Positions 24,957-36,800 of a stretch of 64,000 bases of DNA are shown here, piece after piece. Every line of letters starts with the position of its first letter. The stretch's first letter is position 1. A program made the translations under genes and the position numbers. Below the pieces are notes generated by a model. That model did not search any database. It saw nothing but the letters and a program-made list of their open reading frames with translations, and had not been told where the DNA came from. Source of the stretch: Zoroaster sp. YZ-2022 (taxonomy: Eukaryota > Echinodermata > Asteroidea > Forcipulatida > Zoroasteridae); assembly GCA_029582265.1 (NCBI GenBank), contig CM055834.1, forward strand, positions 3,534,001-3,598,000, read 5' to 3'.

Positions 24957-25886
24957 CTACAGATATAAAACAAATATATGCTGACATACTGGCCTAGGTC
25001 TTTGCAGCCTACATATATAAAACAAATATATGCTGACATACTGGCCTAGGTCTATGCAGCCTACATATATAAAACAAATATATGCTGACATAATGGCCTA
25101 GGTCTATGCAGCCTACATATAACAAATATATGCTGACATACTGGCCTAGGTCTATGCAGCCTACATATATAAAACAAATATATGCTGACATACTGGCCTA
25201 GGTCTATGCAGCCTACATATATAAAACAAATATATGCTGACATACTGGCCTAGGTCTATGCAGCCTACATATATAAAACAAATATATGCTGACATACTGG
25301 CCTAGGTCTATGCAGCCTACATATATAAAACAAATATATGCTGACATACTGGCCTAGGTCTATGCAGCCTACATATATAAAACAAATATATGCTGACACA
25401 CTGGCCTAGGTTCATGCAGCCTACATATATAAAACAAATATATGCTGACATACTGGCCTAGGTCTATGCAGCCTACATATATAAAACAAATATATGCTGA
25501 CACACTGGCCTAGGTTCATGCAGCCTACATATATAAAACAAATATATGCTGACATAATGGCCTAGGTCTATGCAGCCTACATATATAAAACAAATATATG
25601 CTGACACACTGGCCTAGGTTCATGCAGCCTACATATATAAAACAAATATATGCTGACATACTGGCCTAGGTCTATGCAGCCTACATATATAAAACAAATA
25701 TATGCTGACATACTGGCCTAGGTCTATGCAGCCTACATATATAAAACAAATATATGCTGACATACTGGCCTAGGTCTATGCAGCCTACATATATAAAACA
25801 AATATATGCTGACACACTGGCCTAGGTTCATGCAGCCTACATATATAAAACAAATATATGCTGACATAATGGCCTCGGTCTATGCA
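24957..25886. repeat. 52-bp minisatellite, 18 copies
   Basis: A head-to-tail array of a 52-bp unit containing TATGCTGACATACTGGCCTA, GGTCTATGCAGCC and TACATATATAAAACAAATA. Eighteen units can be counted by the GGCCTAGG block. Three unit types occur: CATACTGG with GGTCTATG, CACACTGG with GGTTCATG, and CATAATGG with GGTCTATG. The fourth unit is preceded by a 4-bp deletion. The 52-bp period shifts the reading frame by one base each turn, so long frames across it are by-products of repetition. Confidence 0.97.
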
Positions 25887-28800
25887 TCTTGAGTTTTGCA
25901 TTGTGAAACGGTAGACAGAAAACACTTAAGTACACATGTTATCTCAGTTTAATTGTTTGGTTGTTATGTTACGATTTAACCACCTACGAAGGGAAATTCT
26001 CATTTAAAGAACCATAGAAATATTACATTTATTGTTATCAGATTAAAAATAGCAGTGATCTAAATACAATATCGTTAGTATTTTGTTATTCTCGTGCAAT
26101 ATGTCAGAACAAATGAACAGCACGATGTCAGTTTGATAATATTATTAAACATCCATGACCTGCACAACATCAGAACAATTTTGTTCTGATTTACTTTGGC
26201 ATTATGTGCCACACTTTTCATGTACTGTTGATTAAAAGGTCTTTCCTTTTAAAAGGATTATACCCTTGGGGACTAGCAAGATTGATTTACCACCGCTTTA
26301 CGGATCTCGTTTAATGAAATATGCTGCTCAGAAGGCTTTAAAATGTGATTATGATGTGTACGGAAACATCATTGCAACGCTGACCTTGACCGCCCTTAGG
26401 TGAACCGGGCAAGGTGGTGCCACCTTGAGCATATTCTGACCTCCGACATGCCGTAAAATACTACTAAGTCATTTCGATTCTGATAATGCTCAAGCAATTC
26501 TTGTAAATATTTGGAGAAAAAAACAACTTAAAATCTGGTATGTGTCCATATTTCAAGGAAGGCACGTATTTGTGGTAAGGCACGTATTTGTGGTAAGGCA
26601 CGTGGGCCAGTCGGTGTTGAGACAACAGGAAAGAGAGAATATTTCTGAGGATGTTCTTGGCACATCTAAGGAAAGAATGTAATTAACATGGTTAGAACTA
26701 TTTTAATCATTTTGATTGATGATGTGTGATATACAATGTCACGACACAGACGCAGCAACACAAAACAAATATGCAAGACTTACTGGCCAAAGTATGATTA
26801 CAGCCTTCATGTTTTAACACTGATACTTACCATTAGGGTGTCTCTAAATGAGAAGATAGGAATGGCTATTGACGGAGCAGTTTGTACACGTTTATTTTAT
26901 TTATTTATTTATCTATTTTTGGGGTACAACACGTGTGCAAAAAAAAAAAAAGTCATAGATTTATATTGACTTATAGTGTGATTGTATGCATGTTACACGG
27001 GCATTTGAAACAGTGGACGGGGTACGTGATCCCCCCCCCCCTCCTGTGCTGCTCACCACCCCTTCCGGACATAATTTAGAAGGTTACAAAACCATTAGGG
27101 CCTGTAAACAAAGTGATCCTAATTCCCCTAATGTTCCCCTTACTAAAATAACAATTGTTATGCGTGACTACTTTTTAAATGTCATCAAAAACATCACACC
27201 CATTTGTATAGGGTATATAGCTGCATTTCTTTGTGATGAAAAGTAGTCCAATTAGGTCCCCAAAAAAGTCTCTGGTATCTTGTGTCCGCGCTCGTCGCCT
27301 CAGACCCGTGGTTCAGCATTTGTAATTTTCTTTATTTTTTTGTATTTATTTATTTATTTTATGGTATGAAACGATGTCCAATTGCAGCCAAAATTACTGG
27401 ATCGACTGGAATTCTGTCGTGCTCAGTTGTGCTTTAAACAACTTTTCACATAGGGGTATGAACGTTTGCCCGATTTGTGAGGCCTCTCTTAGCCACCATA
27501 CTTTGTATATGTTGGCCAAAAAATGATGACCAGAAACCGGAGAATTATGTTTGCCTTAAAATGACTCGTTTTTTCGCATAAACGAATCAACGATTTCTGA
27601 ATACTTATCACCCAAGTAGAAATGTGAAAGGGAAGGTACCCATTGACAATTACCAGATCCAGATCGCCTAATATCCAAAAAACACGAAGGAACAATCTCG
27701 TCACGATCTGTGCACACTTTCGACAGGGCATGGAATCGGTGTCCCTAATTTTAGCTGAACTCAGTGACTTAAAATAAATACTCCACGAGCGCGTGCTTGC
27801 GCTTTGCCTAGATAACAGGACGCAATACAATCATATTAACGCGTATCATAATGGGCAGCGCAAAAATGCGTTTATTGCATGTAACAAAATGTACTGGCAG
27901 AAGTCTATTACCTAGTTTAAAGCATCCTATTTTATACCCACTGCCTACTAAACGAGGGTTCGTGCACGAATTCGAATTGATGAGAACATCAGCACCTGTC
28001 AGCGCCAAATTAAACAGGTGTGTTTAAGTTAAGTGGACATTTTCAATTCCAAAACATTGTTTGTATTAAGGAAGGATTCAATGCAGGACCATGGGGTCGG
28101 TTTCGCCGGTCTAAGGGGCAAACATATATAGCAATTACCTCTCTGTTGGTGGTTGTTACTAATCCGTTTCTTGGATCTCGTCACTTCTCGCTTGCTGCCG
28201 TTGAAATTACACCATTTTACTTTTTATTAAGTTACTGTAACTTGACCCCTGAGACTGAACAGCTTGGTAAAACATCCTGTTTTGAAGGTAAATGCGCATA
28301 TTCTCAATCATAAGGCCTTATCTCATATAAAAGTATCAACGTTGAGTTCATTTGGTGAAGGATACATGAAAGACATGAACTTAATAAATTTTTGCTCGGG
28401 GAGTCAAACCATTTTAATGATGTATATCAGTTGGAGAAATTAGCGTATACTACACATATTTCACAATTCGCTTTTTACTGTGGACCAGTGGCGCCACTGC
28501 TGTGGACTTAAGTAACAAAGCTTTCGATCACATGGAATCAACCAAAATAATACTGTGACATTATCACATATAATTTTTAATTCATGACAAATTATAATAT
28601 CACATCAATAAAATAATATTGTTAAAAATAAATTGGTAGCTGAACGCATTTGGAATTTGGCATTGGATTTTGTGTAGTTTCAAAAATGTGGACGGGTCCA
28701 CAACAAGATGATTGACGTGAATACATGAGCTTATATTATTGTTTAAGATAAACTTAGTTTTGCTGTGAGCAATTTTGTAACAGAATTGTTTATTCTGAAA

Positions 28801-28939
28801 ACTTCAATAATGTCATACTTTATATCACCATTTCCTTAAAGGGGCATATCGACACGATCAACAGATGCCAAATGATGAGGTTATATATATATCGTACGGT
28901 ATTCGAGAGGTCGCTTCCCGTTGATATAAATTAAATCTC
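25887..28939. other. Intron 2 segment; one MITE half, otherwise unassigned
   Basis: A block at about 27691-27780 (CGTCACGATCTGTGCACACT, then ACAGGGCATGGAATCGG and CAGTGACTT) matches one arm of the palindromic MITE at 48922-49130. Three copies of a 19-bp GGCACGTATTTGTGGTAA unit lie at 26560-26605. A fragment of the tRNA-derived repeat (CGTACGGTATTCGAGAGGTC) lies at 28893-28912, next to the Penelope-like element. No gene seen. Confidence 0.5.
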
Positions 28940-29941
28940 GAGAGTGGCCTTAGCTTTCGATCCAAACCGGACCTTCATCAGAGGCGTAGACAAGATACAA
29001 ACATAAAAGACACATCCATTTATAGGGAAAAGGAAAAGCAAAGGATCATGGGGAGGGATATGTATATATATATATATATAAATATTGATATATATATATA
29101 TTATATATTTATGTCTGACCTTGAAGACAGATTGCTATCTTCTGCTACCCACCGGTCTAGTATGGTGAAGATTTATTGACGATATCTTCTCCATTTGGTG
29201 TGGTGGCCAAGATAGCCTAGATGAATTCATCAACTACATTAATTCATTCCATGCCACCATCAAGTTCACTGCTAACTACCAATAGCGTGAACTTTCTAGA
29301 CGTTACCATCAATAAATCCCCCAGGGCATTTCGACTGATGTCTGTTGTAAACCCACTGACACTCATCAATACCTCCTTTCTGACAGCTGCCACCCCAAGC
29401 ACTGCAAAGAGGCCATTGCCTACAGTCAAGCCCTCCGTATAAGACGTATTTGTTCCACTGATACCTTATACAGGAAACGGTCGTCTGAACTGAGGCAACA
29501 CCTTGTATCCCGAGGTCATAGCAAACGCAGGGTCCAACTAGCTATTAATAGGGCGCTCTGTACCCCCCGTAGCACCCTCTTGGCTACCCGGGGTAACAAG
29601 AAAACCCTCCCCAACAGAGTTCACCTGGTCACTACTTATCACCCCAGATTACCCAGACTTTCATCTATCGTAAATGGTACATGACCATTTTACGCTCAGT
29701 CATCCCTGAGCCCCCATTGATTTTTTTCCGTCGCCCCCGTAACCTCGGTGATATATTGGTTCAGGCTAGGCTCCCTAGCACCAACAGTGACCTTAACGTC
29801 ACTGATTATGAATCACCACAGGGGTGCTCTAATTGTAACCGCTGATGAAGACGCAAAACCTGTTTGTATCTCAAACCTGCTCAGAAGGTGAAAAGCCACA
29901 GTACTGGTCTCACCTACACAATCAGAACTAAATCCCAGTGT

Positions 29942-31464
29942 AAGTAAGACTAATTGCGGTGACACCATGTGGAATCTCAATTGAGTAGTAATTAGTTCTG
30001 AAAAGAACTGGAGGTACAACTCGACGTTTCGCTCAGTATGCTCTGATCGTCCTCAGGAGAATGCCGGACTCTGGAAAATGCTGCTGCTTAAGTAGGCTGC
30101 TGGAGGATCATCCCATGAATGGATGCTGGAGGATTAGTTCGTTGATGCGCGCAGGCGGGAACTGTTGAGACTATCCTAGGGGTTGGGGGAGAGGAGTGTG
30201 TGCTCACTGAACTGAATCAGTTGTTAACAAGCACAGGGAGCAGGAGGGTGGTTGACTTAGGATATAGGAGATCCCTCAGTCTGGGGTGGGTTATGGACTT
30301 TGGATATAGAAGATCCTTCAGTCCGTAGTAGTGGTCGCCAAATGTCGCTGATGTAGAAGCCGATGTCCTGTGGCACAGTGTCGTGTTTGACGATCTCGAT
30401 GGCCTCTCTGATGCGTCTGGGGTGCCATGTGTCGATGGGTGTTATGAGTTGGGCTGCCTGCCAGTCGATTTGGTGGTCCTTGATGTGCGAATGCTTGACG
30501 ATGGCGGACTTCTCGAAATCTCCTCTGCGGCCGTGTGCTCGGTGTTCCTTCAATCTGATGGGGAGGTTGCGTCCTGTTTCGCCGATGTACACCTTACCGC
30601 ACTCATAGGGGATCCGGTAGACTCCCGCTCTGTTGTTAGGGTCCGGCTTGTCCTTGTGGGTGTGTAGAAGTCCTTGGAGTTTGCTGGGGGCTGAGTGGAA
30701 CACATCGATGCCTGCTCGTCGGAGGATGCGCTGTAGTTTGTGAGACGTCGAACCTAGATAGGGGAGACAAGCAGAGAGGGTTAGATTACTTACCTTGCTT
30801 TCGGGGTTTGGAACCGGCTTCGCTGTGCTGATCTTGCTGGGATTGTAACCGTTGCGTTTGAGGGTGGTTCGGATGTGCTGTAGTTCCTTGGGAAGGCTGT
30901 CCTTGTCACAAATGTTGTAGGCGCGTTGTACGAGGGTACGGTTGACCGATGACTTGATGCTTGGGTGATGGAAGGAGCGCTGGTTCAGGTACCGATCTGT
31001 GTGCGTGGGCTTTCTGTAGACGTTGTGGTGTAGGGAGCCGTCTGGGTTTCTGGAAATGCCAACATCAAGGAACGCGATCTTGCCGGTCTGAGGGATCTCC
31101 TATATCCTAAGTCAACCACCCTCCTTCTCCCTGTGCTTGATAACAACTGATTCAGTTCAGTGAGCACACACTCCTCTCCCCCAACCCCTAGGATCCTAGT
31201 CTCAACAGTTCCCGCCTGCGCGCATCAACGAACTAATCCTCCAGCATCCATTCATGGGATGATCCTCCAGCAGCCTACTTAAGCAGCAGCATTTTCCAGA
31301 GTCCGGCATTCTCCTGAGGACGATCAGAGCATACTGATCGAAACGTCGAGTTGTACCTCCAGTTCTTTTCAGAACTAATTACTACTCAATTGAGATTCCA
31401 CATGGTGTCACCGCAATTAGTCTTACTTATCATCCTCACCATGCAAAGCTACAAGTTTTACCTA
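29942..31464 (-). mobile_element. Penelope-like element, family A2, nested insertion
   Basis: Inserted into the family B element with a perfect 13-bp duplication TAAATCCCAGTGT at 29929-29941 and 31465-31477. The related family B copy at 20735-21345 shows the uninterrupted site, so the insertion is directly demonstrated. About 370-390 bp at the left end (29942-30310) recur inverted at the right end (31080-31464), with shared GATTCAGTTCAGTGAGCACA, AACTAATCCTCCAGCATCC and CTCCAGTTCTTTTCAGAACT blocks. The right copy again ends with a CACCATGCAAAGC tail. The coding part is reduced to a GIY-YIG domain and some upstream linker. Confidence 0.95.
30257..30703 (-). pseudogene. GIY-YIG endonuclease remnant of family A2
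   Basis: Open frame of 148 codons carrying the GIY-YIG domain: GVYRIPYECGKVYIGETGR, an LKEHRAHGRRG segment, then KHSHIKDHQIDW and a C-terminal HDTVPQDIGFYISDIW. The reverse transcriptase is missing apart from linker remnants up to about 31080, where the inverted end copy begins. The domain sequence is intact enough to keep the YIG motif and the conserved Arg, but without an RT the copy cannot mobilise itself. Confidence 0.85.
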
Positions 31465-31849
31465 TAAATCCCAGTGTGACACACCCAATGTTATAATATG
31501 TAATCTCATGTAAAAGATGCGGTATACAATATGTAGGGGAGACAAAGACCAAATTGTGCCTCCGCTTTGCTAACCATGTTTCCTCTGTGAAAACTAAAAA
31601 AACCTACCCTGTGGCAATTCATTTTAACAACCCTAATCATAGCATTAATGATGTTGAACTTATTGTAATTGAAGCCTGCACTAGGAACGATACACATCGC
31701 AAACTTAGGGAGTCACACTGGATACATCAACTTAAAACACTTCACCCATATGGCCTCAACATCAACACAGGTATCAAATAACCCAGATACATTTACCTAT
31801 ACCATTACTATTCACCTATATCACTGTTGGATTTTATCAACTGTTCTTT

Positions 31850-32325
31850 TTTCAGGTATTTATTTTAACCTGTTCTATGTTCACCTGTGCTCTTTTCAGG
31901 TATTTACTTTAACCTGTGCTCCTTTCAGGTATTTGTTTTAACCTGTGCTCTTTTCAGGTATTTGCTTTAACCTGTGTTCCTTTCAGGTATTTGTTTTAAC
32001 GTGTGCTCTTTTCAGGTATTTGCTTTAACCTGTTATCTTTTCAGGTATTTACTTTAACCTGTTCTCTTTCAGGTATTTGTTTTAACATGTGCCCTTTTCA
32101 GGTATTTGTTTTAACCTGTGCCCTTTTCAGGTATTTGTTTTAACCTGTGCACTTTTCAGGTATTTGTTCTAACCTGCTCTTTTTTCAGGAATTTGCTTTA
32201 ACCTTTCCTATTTCCAGGTATTTGTTTTAACCTGTTCTTTTTCAGGTTTTTGTCCTAACCTGTTCTATTCTCAAGTATTTGCTTTAACCTATCCTTTTTT
32301 CAGGTATTTACTTTAACCTGCCCTT
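31850..32325 (+). repeat. 29-bp minisatellite inside family B 3' region, about 16 copies
   Basis: Tandem units of about 29 bp with the consensus pieces TTTTCAGGTATTTG and TTTTAACCTGTGCTC, lying between the GIY-YIG domain and the terminal region of the element. Every unit has a pyrimidine run, CAG and then GTATTT, so each resembles a 3' splice site directly joined to a 5' splice site, in the sense orientation of the ADAMTS gene. The family B copy near 20.9 kb has no such array, so it expanded in this copy or its lineage. Confidence 0.92.
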
Positions 32326-32742
32326 TATTTACACCCACACACCAACTCCTCAATTTGTATGGGATAAAACCCCCCTTTTTTGTTGTTGTATCCCTTTATG
32401 TATTATCCTATCTTTCCCCTAGCCTTGCTGCAAGCTGCCACCTCTACCAATTGTGTGGCTCAGTAATCCCTCCTTTACCCTAGCTTTTTTCACAAGCTGC
32501 CACATCTACCTATTGTGTGGCTCAATAATCCCTCCTTTGTTCACTTCTGATACTCCTGTCGGCTTTTCTAGAGTGATGCTTATCTTTAATTGGCTACTAT
32601 TTTCCCGCCTTTTTGGATCCCGCCCCATGATCCTTTGCTTTTCCTTTTCTCTGTAAATGGATATGTATTTTTGTTTGTACCTTGTCCAAGCCTCTGATGA
32701 AGGTCCGGTTTGGATCGAAAGCTGAGGCCACCCTCCCGATTT

Positions 32743-32938
32743 TATATCTCTATCTCTATCTCTATCTCTATCTCTATCTCTATCTCTATCTCTCTCTATA
32801 TCTCTATATCTATATCTATATCTATATCTATATCTATATCTATATCTATATCTATATCTATATCTATATCTATATCTATATCTATATCTATATCTATATC
32901 TATATCTATATCTATATCTATATATCTATATCTATATC
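32743..32938. repeat. (TATCTC)n / (TATATC)n microsatellite
   Basis: Hexanucleotide runs, first TATCTC-type then TATATC-type, directly joining the end of the Penelope-like element to the tRNA-derived repeat. Long frames made of alternating Ile, Ser and Tyr come from this run. Confidence 0.97.
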
Positions 32939-33616
32939 TAAACGGTTCACGAGCAAAGAAAAATTGGATGATGCCGGACGCGAACCCGCGACCTCTCGAT
33001 TACCGTACTAGCGCTCTACCAACTGAGCTAACCAGCCCCTATGTTGGTGGGCGGTCCACTTATGGCAATTATCTATTGCTCTATGGGGCCAGGTCAGAGG
33101 CCAAACCATATCTGCCGAGTAGCCAGGGATCAAGCCCCGGTCAGATGCAAACAACCCGGGTAACGGCAGTAGCGGGGATCACACAATTAACGAGACAGAA
33201 GCCTTTTATGTGGTTGTACACAAAGTAGATTTATATGGAGAAACTGACCTGAAATATTATAAACGGTTCGCGAGCAAATAAAAATTGGCTGATGCCGGAC
33301 TCGAACCCGCGACCTCTCGATTACCGTACGAGCGCTCTACCAACTGAGCTAACCAGACCCTATGCTGGTGGGCGGTCCACTTATGCCAATTATCTATTGC
33401 TCTATGGGGCCAGGTCAGAGGCCAAACCATATCTGCCGAGTAGCCAGGGATCAAGCCCCGGTCAGATGCAAACAACCCGGGTAACGGCAGTAGCGGGGAT
33501 CACACAATTAACGGGACACAAGCCTTTTATGTGGTTGTACACAAAGTAGATTTATCTGGAGAAACTGACCTGAAATATTATAAACGGTTCGCGAGCAAAG
33601 AAAAATTGGCTGATGC

Positions 33617-33619
<3 letters not shown>
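32939..33619 (-). repeat. Tandem tRNA-derived repeat, two and a bit 320-bp units
   Basis: Units starting at about 32939, 33261 and 33582, each opening with AAACGGTTC(A/G)CGAGCAAA. Read on the minus strand each contains a near-complete tRNA shape: acceptor GGCTGGT pairing with ATCAGCC, D-arm GCTCAGTTGGTAGAGC, an anticodon loop with GGT in the anticodon position (Thr-type) and box B GGGTTCGAGTCC in the second unit. The first unit has GGGTTCGCGTCC. A further body contains TGGTGGGCGGTCCACTTAT. The third unit is cut by the (TA)n run. The regular 320-bp spacing suggests tandem amplification of a SINE-like unit. Confidence 0.85.
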
Positions 33620-33710
<91 letters not shown>

Positions 33711-33748
33711 GACATATATACACATATATATACATATATATACACATT
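33620..33748. repeat. (TA)n microsatellite
   Basis: Long alternating TA run followed by TACACATATA variants. It separates the tRNA-derived repeat from the 5' end of LINE copy 2. Confidence 0.98.
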
Positions 33749-33869
33749 TTGGATCTTCATTTTATTTGTGCAGTCAACTCTGATTTAGATTATAGCCTGT
33801 AGCTAGAGATTATAACCTGTAGCTTGACCACAAGCCTTTTGTTTGGATCAACAACTTTGTGATCAGACA

Positions 33870-36800
33870 ATGGAGGTCTACATCCTGTTTATTCTACTCC
33901 TGCTATCCAGACCATGGTGTCTCAATGACTCATCAGTAGATGGCTACAAGATGCAATCTACAGATTGTTCAATTAAAATCCGCCATCTTAAATTCTTGAG
34001 ACGTCCTATATCATACTATGATAATTCATCTGCCACCTTTCACCTGGAACTCTTAATTTCTGGTGACATAAACCCAAACCCTGGACCTGAAACACTGATC
34101 AACAAACCCACAAACGCCACTCAGCTCCATAAAATTTCCTACAGCCGTAATGAACTACTCAATCTTCGCAATGCTCCATGTACTGATGTAGCTTTATCTT
34201 ATTTAGGATTGAGTCAATTGAACTGTCTTGGAATACTTGCTAATCAACCCCAAACATACCGCCGCACACATAGAGGTAAAAAAGCTGGTCGCCGTAGACT
34301 TACACAACTAGCACTCCAGCCTTACCAACCCCCAGCAGTGAACTCAACCACATCAACAAGCGACATTGGCATAACTTCAACTCCAAATGTTCACGATGAG
34401 TCTAAACTTCAGCTCTGTGTCTTGAATACTCAATCCATATGTAACAAATCGGATGAATTTGTTGACTTTGTACTTCAAAACAATTTGGATCTTGTTGCCA
34501 TAACCGAGACATGGTTTAAACCTAATGATGACTTGCCACCCCGTGAGTGTACTCCTGCTGGCTACTCTCTCCATCATATCCCCAGACCAATAAAGACCGG
34601 TGGAGGGGTTGCACTACTCTTTAGGTCCAGTTTATCTGTCAGTATGAAAAGTGTTAACATTGACTACCTAACATTTGAATCTCTGCATGCTGAGGTAACG
34701 TGCAACACTAGATCTGTTCGCCTTGTTAATATTTATCGACCAGAAAGGGATGTTGATGGTAAACATGTAAACTTCTCCAGTTTTCTGCAGGAATTTGAAA
34801 AATTAATTGTCGATTATCTCTTACACCCATCAGACATTATTTTAACCGGCGATTTTAACATTCATATGGACATTATTTCAAACAATTATGCAAATCAGTT
34901 TAAAGATCTGCTCTCTGCTCATGGACTTATACAGCACATCACAGCACCCACTCATCGGTATGGTCACTGTCTTGACCTCATGATAACGCGTGAAAATACT
35001 TCACCTCTTATCTCGAATATAACTATTCATCCTGGCTTATCTGATCATTATGCAATCATGGTAAATTTGAACCTTAAAAACCTCCCATACCTACCATTTC
35101 TGTAACTACTCGCCACTGGAAAAAGTAAATATTAAAGATTTATGTCATGATATTGAATCTCAACTGGAAAATGTAAACCTTGAAGATGGTGAGCTGGATT
35201 CTTGTGTCAGTCTATTTGAATCTACTGTCCGTAACATCTTGGATGATCATGCTCCGCAAAAAACTCGAACTGTTAAACTACAATCTGAATCCCCCTGGTT
35301 CAATGATGATATCCGTGCTGCAAGGAAAATCCGCCGTCAACTTGAGCGAAGATGGCGTGACAATGGGAAACTTGGAGTACATCGGCAAGAATACTGTAAC
35401 CAACGTGATATTGTGAAGAACATGATTAACCAGGCAAAATAACTCACTACTCATCTCTTGTGGAAGATAGCTCTGGTGATCAGAAAAAACTCTTTAACAT
35501 TGTTGAAAAGCTGCTTCATAAACCCAAAGCTCCAGTGCTTCCATCTACACACTCCGATCAGGACCTCGCAAATGCTTTTTCAGACTTTTTTGTCACAAAA
35601 ATTGAGAATATCCGTCGTTCTTTCCCTCAGTTCCTGTCATTCTATCACAAACACCATCACGCAAGGATCCACAATGTAGACTGTCCATGTTTGAGCCTAC
35701 TAGTGTTACGGAGATCAAGAAACTCATCATGAAATCGCCATCAAAATCATGTGAACTTGATCCAGTGCCAACTTCGCTAATAAAACAAAATATTGATGTG
35801 TTTGCTAAGTATATCACAATTATTGTAAACAGATCTCTTTCTTCCGGTTGTTTCCCTAATAGCCAGAAGGTTGCTCATGTTAAACCACTCCTAAAGAAAC
35901 CCAATTTGGACAAGGAAGTTTTCAAAATTACCGACCAGTAGCGAATTTAAAGTACCTTGGAAAAACAATCGAGCGAGTTGTTTCATCACGGATCTCTGAC
36001 CATGTTCGTGCTAATAACCTGTCGGACACATTTCAGTCAGCCTACAAACCATTTCATGGAACGGAAACTGCTCTTCTTCGCGTCAACAATGACATTTTAT
36101 CTGCCATGGATGAGGGCAAAATCACTGCATTAGTTTTGTTAGACTTAAGCGCCGCTTTTGACACTGTCGATCATAAAATCCTTCTCTCCCGCCTTCAATA
36201 TCATCTTGGAATACATGACACAGCCCTGGATTGGTGTAAGTCCTACCTTTTAAATAGGCCTCAGCATGTTTGTATTGGTAACGCTATCTCCGAGCCTGTT
36301 ACTCTTGACTATTCTGTACCCCAAGGCTCTATGCTCGGCCCACAGTGGTTTACTGTTTATACCTCTCCAGTTCGTGATATCATTTTGAAGTATAATTTAA
36401 ATTACCATGTTTACGCTGATGACACGCAGCTTTACATTACTTTTAAATCTTCTCAAGAACCTGCTGATTCCTGCATTAAAACACTGGAGAAATGTATTCA
36501 AGAGATTCGAAGTTGGATGAGACAAAACTTCCTGAAATTGAACGATGAAAAAACAGAATTTGTTCTATTTGGATCACGTCAGCAATTGTCTAAAGTTTCT
36601 CTTCCATTTATTACAATTGGTGACTCGCAGATAACTCCCTCATTACATGCACGTAATTTGGGTGTTATATTTGACTCGACAATGACTTTAAAACCACATA
36701 TCTCCAACATTGTTCGCATATCATCATTTCATATCAGAAATATAAGCCGAATTAGGAAATACTTGAATAAAAGTGCTGCTGAACAAATTATACATGCGTT

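Larger units (their letters stand above)
29105..31790 (+). pseudogene. Family B Penelope-like RT/GIY-YIG, interrupted and decayed
   Basis: Remnant coding region of the family B element. Before the insertion: RFIDDIFSIWCGGQDSLDEF, then a long linker with GNKKTLPNRVHLVTTYHP and RGALIV. After it, from about 31478: a GIY-YIG core in broken frames and the segment RFANHVSSVKTKKTYPVAI, ending near TLHPYGLNINTG. Stops and frameshifts are scattered through both halves (for example after the NYQ codons at about 29282). The minus-strand copy at 20959-21312 shows the same domain in better condition. Confidence 0.8.
28940..32742 (+). mobile_element. Penelope-like element, family B, interrupted
   Basis: Plus-strand Penelope-like element split by a second one (29942-31464). 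The left part holds the end of a reverse transcriptase (RFIDDIFSIW at about 29175-29204) and a linker; the right part resumes in the GIY-YIG domain and runs into the 3' untranslated region. The 3' terminal sequence (32630-32742, with CTCTGATGAAGGTCCGGTTT and GGATCGAAAGCT) recurs inverted at the left end (28940-29050), the same end-copy architecture as family A1. A hammerhead-like core lies at 32694-32720 and, inverted, at about 28964-28990. Microsatellites adjoin the right end. Confidence 0.88.

Noticed and set aside
25009..25243. Overlapping 60-codon minus-strand frames with repeated Tyr/Cys-rich sequence
   Set aside because: They lie entirely inside the 52-bp minisatellite; the repetition is that of the DNA and there is no start, splice or codon-bias support.
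24957..25886. CRISPR-like array
   Set aside because: The units are directly adjacent with no unique spacers and the window is animal nuclear DNA.
32939..33600. Functional tRNA-Thr genes in the 320-bp repeats
   Set aside because: The acceptor stems pair, but the anticodon stem has a mismatch, position 33 is not U, and the units are repetitive and tandem. A tRNA-derived repeat is more likely.
32682..33788. Frames rich in Ile/Tyr/Ser around 32.7 and 33.6 kb
   Set aside because: They translate TATATC and TA microsatellites and the antisense of tRNA-derived repeats, not genes.
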